The notes beneath the pieces were generated by a model. The model ran no database searches. It was not told where the DNA came from and worked only from the letters and a program-made list of their open reading frames with translations. Below are positions 1 through 8,566 of a stretch of DNA of 64,000 bases, piece after piece (within the stretch, counting starts at the first letter, position 1; each line of letters opens with the position of its first letter). This stretch comes from Diphasiastrum complanatum. Its lineage: Eukaryota > Streptophyta > Lycopodiopsida > Lycopodiales > Lycopodiaceae. The DNA lies in the NCBI GenBank assembly GCA_029204225.1, contig CM055107.1, forward strand, positions 28,421,410-28,485,409, in the 5' to 3' direction. Position numbers and translations under genes: made by a program.

Positions 1-3000
1 AGTGTTTGCTGAGTTTGGCGGGGACCCTTTTCAGGCTCTCTCAGATGATATTGCTATCTTTTCTCAGCAGGGTGCCATTTTACTAGCAGGTGATTTCAAC
101 GCCCGCACAAGCTCTAGACAAACCGAATTTCATGCAGCTACGGATCTTCTCAGGCTTTACCCTTTGGATATGGGGCTAGACCGGGTATCACAGGATGCAG
201 ACACTCCAGCTACATCTTTCGGGGAGCAGTTGATCACTCTAGCAGAGACACACGCTCTTGCCATTTTGAATGGCCTCACACAGTGGCCTTCCTCATCAGC
301 ATATACATGCTATCCTCATGGTGGAGGACATAGTGTGGTCGACTACTTCATTGGATCACCTGCTTTGATCTCTCACATTTCTGATTTCTCCATTACACCC
401 CCTACCATTTCCGATCACTCACTCTTACACATCTCACTTGGTCACATAACCTCTTCTTTGCAAGTTTCTTGCTCTCTTCCCACTCATAAACGTATTCCTT
501 TCACCCAATCTGGATTCACTAATTACACCACAATCTTATCCCAACTACTCGCTAACTTCCCGTTCATGGCACCAATTGACCAGCAAGCCACTTTTCTCTC
601 TACATCCCTCTTAGCTGCTGCTTCCTCATCCTTCCCCACCAAAACGACATCATCTCACAGAAGTGTTCACAACAGATGGTATGATGCAGAATGCCGCTCT
701 CTTCACAATCATGTGACATATGCCAGGTCACACTCCCCTGCCACACTCAAACAATGCCAGAAAGAATATCATAGAACCACCAGAACAAAGAAGATCAAGT
801 ACCTACAATCACTCTGCCAAAAAATGATCAACTCTTTAGATTCACCCTCCTCCTCTTTTTTCTGGAAACATTTCACCAGACACTCTTCAACATTGGCCCC
901 CATAGCCATCGAATCCTGGATCGAGTATGCCACGGAGTTATATACCACGGACTCTCCTCCTACCTCACTCTCACCGAGACCTGACCACTGCTCACTTTTC
1001 ACCCCTGACATGGTTGAAAACGCCATTAAACATGCCAAACTAAATAAAGCCGCTGACTATGACTCCTTAAGTGTAGACTTCCTAAAGCCCATAGCACATC
1101 TCATCTCCCCTTACATTGCTCATGTTTTTAACACAGCTGTTACTTCTGGTTTTCCTACGGCTTGGTGTACTAATATCCTTCACCCCATCCTCAAGGCAGG
1201 TGATCCCATGAATGTAGGAAACTACCGCACCATTATGATTGGCCACACTCTGGCTAAGATATATGGCTCTATACTACAGACAGTTACTGGATCTTTTGCT
1301 GAAACTGAGGGTTTACACGCTATGGGTCAAGCTGGTTTCAGACCGGGATATTCTACTTCAGACCAGATCTTCATTTTGAGATGCATTATTGAGGAGGCTC
1401 GACATCGGAAACAGAGAATTTACTGTTGCTTTGTGGATTTTCGCAAAGCTTTTGACTCTGTTCCACGACATCTTCTTTTCCAGAGACTGTCTTCACTTGG
1501 CTTTTCAGAGGATACTATTGCTGCGATCATTACTTTATATGAGCGAGTCTTGGCACGTTTCAGAGATGGTAGTGGCTGGTCCTCACAGATACATTCTACC
1601 ATTGGGGTGAAGCAGGGTTGCCCCTTATCACCCACTCTTTTTGCACTATATATAGATGACCTCGAGCGGATTATTCGCGAGGAAGGTGGAGAGGGCTGTC
1701 CCCTAGCAGACATTATTATCCCCATTCTCTTGTACGCTGATGATGTGGTTCTCCTCTCATCCTCTGCAGCTGGTTTACAGAGTCACCTTTCTGCTTTACA
1801 TCACTTTTGCCAGCGTTGGGGATTGACGGTTAACCTTAAGAAGACTAAGATTATGGTGTTTAACACCAACAGACAGCATATGAGAGATGTGATTTTCTAT
1901 TATGACGGGCTACCGATTGAGATCGTGACCTCCTACACCTATCTGGGAGTTCTTTTCTCTGGTCCGCTACTCACTTTTCGACCAGCAGCCACCGCCAGGC
2001 TCCGCAAGGGGCATACCGCTCTTGTGCATATGGAGAGATTTTGCTCTACTTATTATGTGCAGGATCCTGCTACCAGATGCCTACTATTTTCTGCTACTGT
2101 CTCCCCAGTTGTGCTATATTCGGCTGAGACTTGGTGCCCTGATTTATCACGCGATACATGGAGAGATCTTACTCGTATCCAGATTCTCATGCTCAGTAGG
2201 ATAATCCGGGCTAAGCCCTCAGTACCACATGATATCATACTAGCCGAGTTTGCTTCTCCTCCATTAGTTGTTGGTGCTATGTTTCAGATCATCATCTTTC
2301 TTCACAGGGTATCAGATCTAGATACCTCCAGATACATTGTTGCTGCTCTCACTTCATCTTGTACCATTGCGGATCAGGGAGCCAAGCACTCTTGGTATCG
2401 CAGTGTCTCAGCCCTTCTTCAGACTTGGGGTTTATCCGCACTTGATCTTCCGAATGGAACCCATGCTTATATCAGACAGCAGATCTACCGGAGCTACATA
2501 CGCACTATACGGTGGTCACATCCTGATCCAGATAGGGTCAAGCTACATTATTATGGCACACATCTTTTACGGCTGGACGTTTCAGGCTTGCCTATTCTTC
2601 CAGTTTATCTTACACAGACGCTATCTTTTGGTCTGAGATATCGTATAGGACAGCTTCGAGTCTCTTCTCATCAGCTTGCTATCGAGACAGGTAGATACAT
2701 AGACACTCCCAGATTGCAGCGGATATGTCAGCTCTGTTCTCTTCAGGAGGTGGAAGATGAGTTTCATTTCATCTTTCGCTGCCCAGTATACTATGAGATT
2801 AGAGGACGATACCATTGTTTATACCGAGATATTCCCCTCACGTTGAGCTCCTTCCTCGAGTATCCAGACGCTAGATGTGTGGGTCTTCTTTTGAGAGAGA
2901 TGTATATTTTACGAGCTTCACTTCTACCTACGCTCTCAGATATGGATTCCAGTCAGGCTCACATTACTCAGTTCTTCCAGAAGCGAGACAGAGTGGATAT

Positions 3001-3290
3001 TTCGGTTGCGGATTTTGACGTCCCCGTCCGAAGATCGAAGACACAGAGAGTTTCGGCTCGATCCAGTGCTACTAGATATTCATACGCCTCCCACCAGCCT
3101 ACATCACGACCCACTACTACCATCACTCATTACTTTCGGCTTGCTCGTAGCTAGTTTCCTCCGCGGAGCAGGTGGTTAAGCTCTTGCTTTGTACCCTCAG
3201 CAGCTGGTGGTCAAGCTTGGATACTTTTTCTCTTAGAGACAGAGAGATCGATATTTTAGTTTTAGTTTTACTGTCTTTTCATTGGTAAAT
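1..3290 (+). mobile_element. Non-LTR retrotransposon (LINE), 3' two-thirds, cut by window edge
   Basis: The element enters from the left edge. Its 3' UTR follows the stop at 3152-3154 and contains a stretch (GTGGTTAAGCT ... TTGTACCCTC, about 3170-3200) that recurs in the shorter LINE copy at 7.4 kb, so it belongs to the element. I cannot see a clear poly(A) or microsatellite tail, so the 3' limit near 3290 is approximate. It lies in intron 18 of the SYD-like gene, on the opposite strand to the host gene. Confidence 0.8.
2..3154 (+). CDS. LINE ORF2: AP endonuclease (partial) plus reverse transcriptase
   Basis: Endonuclease/reverse transcriptase polyprotein for target-primed retrotransposition. 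The frame is open from the first bases, so the true start and the first part of the endonuclease are outside the window. In order: endonuclease motif GDFNAR near residue 30 and the catalytic SDHS near residue 137; a linker; reverse transcriptase with FVDFRKAFDS near 480, GVKQGCPLSP near 536 and the intact YADD active site near 578; then a C-terminal Cys/His knuckle (CQLC ... H ... C) near 909-930. There is no stop or frameshift over 1050 codons, unlike the other LINE copies here. The protein alone therefore gives no sign of decay, and this copy could be recent. No RNase H domain is recognised. The clade is not assigned beyond an APE-type LINE. Confidence 0.88.
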   Translation: MFAEFGGDPFQALSDDIAIFSQQGAILLAGDFNARTSSRQTEFHAATDLLRLYPLDMGLDRVSQDADTPATSFGEQLITLAETHALAILNGLTQWPSSSAYTCYPHGGGHSVVDYFIGSPALISHISDFSITPPTISDHSLLHISLGHITSSLQVSCSLPTHKRIPFTQSGFTNYTTILSQLLANFPFMAPIDQQATFLSTSLLAAASSSFPTKTTSSHRSVHNRWYDAECRSLHNHVTYARSHSPATLKQCQKEYHRTTRTKKIKYLQSLCQKMINSLDSPSSSFFWKHFTRHSSTLAPIAIESWIEYATELYTTDSPPTSLSPRPDHCSLFTPDMVENAIKHAKLNKAADYDSLSVDFLKPIAHLISPYIAHVFNTAVTSGFPTAWCTNILHPILKAGDPMNVGNYRTIMIGHTLAKIYGSILQTVTGSFAETEGLHAMGQAGFRPGYSTSDQIFILRCIIEEARHRKQRIYCCFVDFRKAFDSVPRHLLFQRLSSLGFSEDTIAAIITLYERVLARFRDGSGWSSQIHSTIGVKQGCPLSPTLFALYIDDLERIIREEGGEGCPLADIIIPILLYADDVVLLSSSAAGLQSHLSALHHFCQRWGLTVNLKKTKIMVFNTNRQHMRDVIFYYDGLPIEIVTSYTYLGVLFSGPLLTFRPAATARLRKGHTALVHMERFCSTYYVQDPATRCLLFSATVSPVVLYSAETWCPDLSRDTWRDLTRIQILMLSRIIRAKPSVPHDIILAEFASPPLVVGAMFQIIIFLHRVSDLDTSRYIVAALTSSCTIADQGAKHSWYRSVSALLQTWGLSALDLPNGTHAYIRQQIYRSYIRTIRWSHPDPDRVKLHYYGTHLLRLDVSGLPILPVYLTQTLSFGLRYRIGQLRVSSHQLAIETGRYIDTPRLQRICQLCSLQEVEDEFHFIFRCPVYYEIRGRYHCLYRDIPLTLSSFLEYPDARCVGLLLREMYILRASLLPTLSDMDSSQAHITQFFQKRDRVDISVADFDVPVRRSKTQRVSARSSATRYSYASHQPTSRPTTTITHYFRLARS

Positions 3291-3314
3291 AAGTCCTTAT
3301 GCGGACAATGCTTC

Positions 3315-3677
3315 TCACATTTTGTACTCTCTTTGTGTGAGATAATAGCAGGCATCAGCTAAGAGCTTCTCCATTTTCGCCACCTCTGCAGCAATTGTGT
3401 CGAGCTCTGCTTTCACTGTTGCCGGTCCCAGGGCTTGCGAACCTCTTGCTTGAGCGATGCCCAAGCGGCGCTCCACATCCATCAGGCGCTCCCCAAATGT
3501 GACAAGGAATGCCTGCACCGATTCTAGAGGATTGGCCACTGCTGCAGAATCAGCTCTTCTGGCAGCCAACTACTTCTGTTGTTCATCCTCCAGTGCACTC
3601 AGCCGCTCCATTGCCAAATGCTTCCGATCCTTGCTGCTCCTGCCGCCATCGCCATCACTAGGCATCTCCTCTTTCAT
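3315..3677 (-). pseudogene. Tubulin-folding cofactor C (TBCC) N-terminal domain, truncated copy
   Basis: Reading leftward from ATG at 3675-3677 the frame gives a Ser/Asp-rich start, then KDRKHLAMERLSALEDEQQ, an in-frame TAG at 3570-3572, and 83 more residues ending KMEKLLADACYYL before a short unrelated tail and stop. The KHLAM-E-RLS block and the heptad-like helix ending in a YYL motif resemble the spectrin-like N-terminal domain of plant TBCC (PORCINO-type), as I know the family. The C-terminal CARP/TBCC domain is absent. The internal stop and truncation make it a pseudogene. The match is by memory of the family pattern, not by search. Confidence 0.45.
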
Positions 3678-3916
3678 CTCTTCCTCTCCTATTTGACTGT
3701 TTGCAACGCTATTTAACTATACCTATTGTAGTGTTTATCCTAATGAAGTAGATTCGTGAGGCTCTTTGATGTACATGTCAATATTCATGAGTCATTGTGT
3801 TGGCTATTTTAGATTGCCAGTTCGAATAATATATGCTCTGGAAATAAATGTAACTTGATTTACCTTTTAGAAGTTGTTTTTGACTTTTTTTAGTACAGGA
3901 ACAGAGCAAAGAGTCC

Positions 3917-4641
3917 TCACCAAACATGGCTGAGAACTGGGATAACTTCAGATGGTGGGGGGGCAGGAGGAGAAGAGGTTGGCGTTGAAGGGATAGGTGA
4001 GACGCAGGTGATGGGATTGGCACGGAAACAGGGCTGAGTAATGGGGACGGAGGCTCGGCCAGAGGAGCAGGGGTCAGAGGAGTGGGAGTGGGATTTGCTT
4101 GAGGAACAGGTGATCCCAAAGGAGATGGTCCAGGAGCGCCTCCTGGTGAGGCGGCGCACAACTCTGGAGGAAGAAGGACGTTGTCAATGGCAAACACTGA
4201 CACAGGAGGTTGCTCATAAAGAGTGTTCGTGATCTATGCCTTGCTTACACCCGTGTCAACGACAACAACTCCTTTTGACGGAAGAAACTGCGTATATTTT
4301 CCCCCATTGCTTCCGGATGCTTCAGTTGGAAGCGCGGGATTTGAGACGGTCTGCAGAGATCCCAATGGGAAGTAGCTTGATAGAACGTGGAACTTCAGCA
4401 TGGTGGCTTTCTGGACGTTGATGAGCTTTGCCATTGCACCATTAGGTAAGGCGTTGAAGGCATCATCAGAAGGAGCTAAAACAGTGAAGCCAGGGCCAGT
4501 TTCCTTGCTTGCCAATGCAGTACCAACACCGATATTCTTGAGAAGAGTCACAAGAGTATTGAACTTGCCAGCCTTCTCAAGCACGCTGATCAGGTCCACC
4601 TGGCCTGCTGTGTTGTTGCTAACAACAATAGGCATCAACAT
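3917..4641 (-). pseudogene. Fasciclin-like arabinogalactan protein (FLA) pseudogene
   Basis: The minus strand encodes a FAS1 adhesion domain: DLISVLEKAGKFNTLVTLL, then GFTVLAPSDDAFNALP (the H1-type motif), KFHVLSSYF, an in-frame TAG at 4234-4236, then VSVFAIDNVLLPPEL (the closing FAS1 motif). A Pro/Ser/Ala-rich arabinogalactan tail follows and needs a frame change near 4000 to keep going (STPTSSPPAPPPSEV). FLAs are normally secreted and GPI-anchored. No signal peptide precedes the FAS1 domain and no hydrophobic GPI signal follows the tail. The nonsense codon, frameshift and missing ends argue for a dead copy. It sits in intron 18 on the same strand as the host gene. Confidence 0.75.
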
Positions 4642-4649
4642 ATGATCAA

Positions 4650-5430
4650 TCTGAAAAATGGATATGTTATGAGGATAACTAGCGCTGCTTTCACTTTGCG
4701 AGGCTGAGGAATGTTTTCTTGGAGTTCAAGTTCGTTCATGTGGATGTAGCGTAGTTGAAGCCCTACATGTTTGATCTGTGGCAGGATGAGACAGTTGCAG
4801 TGAACTGTCAGCTCAAATGGCATTACATCCCGAAGGAATCAATAAATCTATCAAGCCAACACGATGAGTTTTTGAGGATGATCTGCAGCCTCAACCCGTT
4901 GTTGGTTGTGACAATATTTGTGACAATATGCAATGAATATGCTCAATAGCACAGATTGCTTTCAGATAAGTAAGCCGAAAGGAAACCAATTTCAGAAAAT
5001 TAGCTTCTCAATCTATGCCCTCTATGGAACCCTATTTGACTGTGGTGAAGGTTTTTTCCCCTTCAGATGCATTAGTCGAGTTGCCAGGCCGACCACCAAT
5101 TTTTCTCTTCTGGCAACTGTATCTCCATCTGTATGCACTTCTTATAGAAATCATTAGCTAATTTCGTAAAATCGGCAATTGCAAAGTAAGCGTTGAAATT
5201 TCTTAATTTTCTTTGCTTAGGAGCAGAAAATACTTGCGTGTATTTTCTGCTCCTAAGCTCCCATCTCACAATGAAATCTCTGTTCTTTTTTTGTGAGGTC
5301 AGGAGCCTACTGCTTTTTTGTATACAATCTTTGTTTTCGTAAATCTCAATTGCAGCTTCACAGTCCTTTGATGCACATTTGAAGGTGTTTTACAATATAT
5401 AGTGTATATCATGTCATTATTTCAATTGAA
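4650..5430. other. Intron sequence, nothing recognised
   Basis: AT-rich intronic sequence between the FLA pseudogene and a GC-palindromic element. It contains a small inverted repeat around GAGCAGAAAATAC ... GTATTTTCTGCTC (about 5220-5253) but no coding signal. Confidence 0.4.
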
Positions 5431-5435
5431 AACGT

Positions 5436-5832
5436 AGCAAAAATCTAAGGCGGACCCCAGACGCGAACGCCAGGGGTGCATCCGGGTCCCCGAATGCGTG
5501 CACGTTTTTTTTTTTTTTTTTTTTTAGTGTTGAAAAAAAATTTAAAAAAATTATAAAAAATATGGACGCGTCAGACCCCACGTCCAGGGGTCGGACGCGT
5601 CCGGGTCCGGACGCCAGACGTGGACATGGATTGCCCACGTCCGGCCCGGACGCGCAACTCTGTATAATATATGTGTGTGTGTGTGTGTGTGTATCATACT
5701 TACCATGCACGTTCCGAGAAAAAATTTTGCCTCCCATGCGTGCTGCTTGAATGGGAAAAAATTGCAAACTTTTATAGTGTTCCGAAACACCAGGCCCCCG
5801 GAACGTGTTCCGCTGCATCCATGATATGTACG

Positions 5833-5866
<34 letters not shown>

Positions 5867-5880
5867 TACTAGTAAAGTGA
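5436..5880. repeat. MITE-like GC-palindromic repeat with TG/CA microsatellites
   Basis: GC-rich, self-complementary blocks (GGACGCGTCCGGGTCCGGACG near 5592-5612) flank an A/T core of poly(T), poly(A) and TTATAAA near 5505-5560. They are followed by (TG)n at 5671-5692 and (CA)n at 5835-5860. The design is like that of the GGTACC-rich elements near 23.5 and 33.7 kb, with different sequence. No transposase is present. The block GGAACGTGTTCCGCTGCATCC next to the CA tract resembles the hairpin at 7891-7920. Confidence 0.45.
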
Positions 5881-5925
5881 GCCCGTTGATGGTGGGAGCG
5901 CACGCACATGTGACTTTCTAAGTGT

Positions 5926-6470
5926 GTGTATGTCTATGTATATGTGTATGTGTATGTATATGTTTGTATGTGTGTGTGTGTGTGTGTGTATGTCGATGAC
6001 GGGCGGCTCGAGGTCAAAGGCGGCAGAGAATGTGTTAGTACGAAATGTGTGTTTGTATGCGATGTATGCAGGTTTAGGGTTCTGAGAGCCCAGCAGAGGT
6101 TTGTGTGTGCGCGTGTATGTGTATGTGTATGTGTATGTGTGTTTGCACGTTGTGTGTGCATGTGCACTGTGTACATGTATGAGCGTGTATGTGTGTGTGT
6201 TTGCATGTGTGTGCGTGTTTGTATGTGTATGTGTTTTGTGTGTGTATGTGTGTATTGTGTATATGTGTGTGTTGTGTGTGGGTGTGTGTGTGTGTTATGC
6301 ATGCATGTGGTGTGTGTGCACGTGTGTGTGCGGGTTTTGTATGTGTTGTGCGTGCATGTGGTGTGTGTGGACGTGTGTATGTGTGTGTATGTGTTGTGTA
6401 TGTGTGTGCGAGTGTGTGTATGTGCATGTGCTGTGTGTGTGTTGTGTGTATGTATGTGTGTTTATGGAGG

Positions 6471-6505
<35 letters not shown>

Positions 6506-6547
6506 CGTCTGTTTACGGAGTGTGTGTGTGTGTGTGTGTGTGTGTGT
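5926..6547. repeat. TG-rich degenerate microsatellite (about 620 bp)
   Basis: Almost uninterrupted (TG)n with TATG, TGCG and TGTA variants. All six frames stay open through it, giving Cys/Val or His/Thr polymers. These are composition artefacts, not genes. Confidence 0.95.
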
Positions 6548-6640
6548 TAAGCTTTAGACATTAATCATTAGGGTTAGGCTTTAGGCATTAGGCATTAGGC
6601 TTTAGACATTATGCTTTAGGGTTAGGCTTTAGGCATGTGT
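6548..6640. repeat. Degenerate TTAGGC/TTAGGG-like hexamer repeat
   Basis: Irregular units such as TTAGGGTTAGGC, TTTAGGCATTAGGC and TTTAGACATTA, about 90 bp. They resemble plant telomeric repeat in part but are too irregular and short to be a telomere tract. Confidence 0.6.
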
Positions 6641-6663
6641 TTGTGTTTGTGTGTGTGTTAGGC

Positions 6664-6790
6664 ATATGTCTGTGGTAAGTGATCAGCCGAATATCTGTGG
6701 TAAGTGATCAGCCGAATGTCTACAGTAAGGATCAGCCGGATATCTGTGGTAGGTGATCAGCCAAATGTCTGTGGTAAGTGATCATTTGTC
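6664..6790. repeat. Tandem repeat, unit about 28 bp, roughly 5 copies
   Basis: The unit reads approximately GTCTGTGGTAAGTGATCAGC plus CGAAT. Copies vary at a few bases and one is shortened (TACAGTAAGGATCAGC). Confidence 0.8.
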
Positions 6791-7330
6791 GGATGTAGCT
6801 TTAGTTACAGTGTCGGATCTAGATTCAATAACTTGTGGATGTAACTCGTTGGATGCAACTACCATCAACATCAACTATTGTCTGTATCAAATGTGTGCTC
6901 GGATTAATGTCATTTTGAGTGAGGACCAGCACTAAGTGACAGTCAATGTGTGTCTTAGAGGAGCAGTGCTTCATTGCTAAAAAAATGGATCATGGGAGCG
7001 CTTGACTGTAAGTGGTTTTCTGCTCAAATCAAGAGGTCAGAATTGTACCCTAGCAGAGAGCAAATAAGACTCAATCCATAACTCGCTCGCCAACAATGTA
7101 TCAATGGCTCTGGCAGTTGACAATGGAAGACACAAATTTCGTTCAATGTAGCTTATACGAATGTTGATGGTAATGCCCATAACAATGTTGAATGGTGAAA
7201 GATAGGAATGGCCAGTAGGTGACACTATTCATTCGGATGTAAACCGTGACCTCACAGTCATGGATGCTCGCGATCCAGAAAGAGAAAGACCCGATCGAGA
7301 GAGAGAGACCCGCCTCCCGCCTGCTCGCGA

Positions 7331-7673
7331 TCAAGAGAATTAGAATTAGAATTAGACTTATATATATTAATGTCTATCAAGCCCGAGGGCACGGGCACAT
7401 AAGACAAGTTAAAAGTACATAAACGTGCAGGTCTGTCGAGGGTACAATATCAGTAGCTTAACCACCACATCTACACAGAGGGAAAGAGATGTGGAGCCTA
7501 GATAGTGTAGCTGGTCTAAAAGTGAACGGTGGACCAATAAAAAGGACACCCAGGTATTTATAAGAGGCTACTATCTCCAGTGGCTGCCCATCATAGTAGA
7601 ACACCGTGTCTCTCATATGCTGTCGATTGGTGTTGAACACCATGAGCGCTGTCTTTTTTCTTAAACCAGGCAA
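7331..7673 (-). mobile_element. LINE copy with large internal deletion
   Basis: On the minus strand the reverse-transcriptase segment MVFNTNRQHMRD ... FYYDG ... YKYLGVLF matches the LINE at the left edge. It then jumps directly into that LINE's 3' UTR (GTGGTTAAGCT ... TTGTACCCTCGACAG). About 1.2 kb of the C-terminal coding region is missing between. The 3' end has a GCCCG/CGGGC stem, AGACATTAAT, and a (TCTAAT)n-type tail (7331-7362 on the plus strand as AGAATT repeats). Confidence 0.85.
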
Positions 7674-7712
7674 TACTAGTAGAGAGAGAAAAAACAGACG
7701 ATTACAATTACA

Positions 7713-7791
7713 GCACTTTCAGGTCCAATTTCAGTAGTTTCAGGTCTAATTCCAGTAGTTTCAGGTCTTATTCCAGTATTTTCAGGTTCAT
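7713..7791. repeat. Tandem repeat, unit about 24 bp, 3-4 copies
   Basis: The unit is close to AGTAGTTTCAGGTCTAATTCC. It produces a repetitive PETTGIR-like peptide in one frame, which I take as a shadow. Confidence 0.75.
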
Positions 7792-7855
7792 TTGAGGTCC
7801 AAAAAAAAAAATTGGCGATTCTGGGCAGCGAATCGCGATTCACAGCAACTAAGAT

Positions 7856-7920
7856 ATGTGTGTGTGTGTGTGTGTGTGTGTACAGATCATGGATGCAGCA
7901 GAACGCTTTCTGCTGCATCC
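7856..7920. repeat. TG microsatellite followed by perfect 13-bp-arm hairpin
   Basis: (TG)n at about 7856-7880 leads into GGATGCAGCAGAA, a 4-nt loop CGCT, and TTCTGCTGCATCC at 7891-7920, perfectly self-complementary. A diverged relative next to a CA tract is at about 5795-5825. Confidence 0.8.
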
Positions 7921-7924
7921 CACG

Positions 7925-8449
7925 TCCGGAACAAGTGTTCATGTATATTTTGATGAGCTTTAGTGAACGAGAATGTTATATCTAACCTGAGCTCAGTTAG
8001 AAAAAGATACTTGCAAAACCTCTTTGAACTCCAACACCCTTTGCAATGCTTTACAAAGCAGGAATTACCATCTAAAGACTAAGACTTCCACAACGTTTCT
8101 CAAGCTCCACTAGTGGTTTTCTTCTTTTACACAATAGTGAATTGCAAAGCATGATATTAAAATATAGCCGAAAAGAGCCATGCAATATCTGTGGAATACA
8201 ACAAAATAATCTCAAGCCTTCAACTCCACCATGCATAGCATGAAGCGCATGATACAACACCTACTTATATCATGAGGGCCAAAGAGTAGGTGCATGTTAC
8301 ACGTATAAGATTATGTCTGCTTAAGTTACACAAAGGGAACAAAAGTAAAGCACAAATAAACAATTGTAGATAACTCAGCTATATAACTTGTCAATGACAT
8401 TAACCAATAAAGCTAAAACTGAAACAGAAGTATGAGTTTAAGATCTTAC
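7925..8449. other. Intron 18 sequence adjoining exon 18, nothing recognised
   Basis: AT-rich sequence without coding, repeat or RNA signals that I can support. The next SYD exon (expected to encode the ELRNICNHPY helicase region) is not here nor anywhere to the left in the window. Confidence 0.5.
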
Positions 8450-8566
8450 TTTCGATTGACCAATAGAACCCATCTTTCCATGCACACGCTTCATGAGCAA
8501 CCGTTGATAAGCAGATGACTCGCATCGAACAAGACGCTCTATCTTCTCAGGAAGTTCATTCTCAAC
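8450..8566 (-). CDS. SYD: SYD-like exon 18 (residues 1906-1944)
   Basis: Encodes [15 protein letters not shown] and YQRLLMKRV, the post-lobe-1 segment of Snf2 ATPases. The acceptor is AAAAAG before GTTGAG and the donor is GTAAGA. It is 117 nt, phase 0 at both ends, and isolated by introns of 7.5 kb and more than 8.4 kb. It is the last exon visible. Confidence 0.9.

Noticed and set aside
5926-6564. Long open frames of Cys/Val or His/Thr repeats on both strands
   Set aside because: They are translations of a TG microsatellite; all frames stay open because of composition.
6664-7791. Possible CRISPR-like direct repeats
   Set aside because: Head-to-tail tandem units without unique spacers, in a plant nuclear intron.
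1-8449. Further SYD exons (helicase C-terminal lobe)
   Set aside because: I looked for the ELRNICNHPY, RLDG and RAHRIGQ-type motifs on the minus strand and found none, so the gene must continue left of the window.
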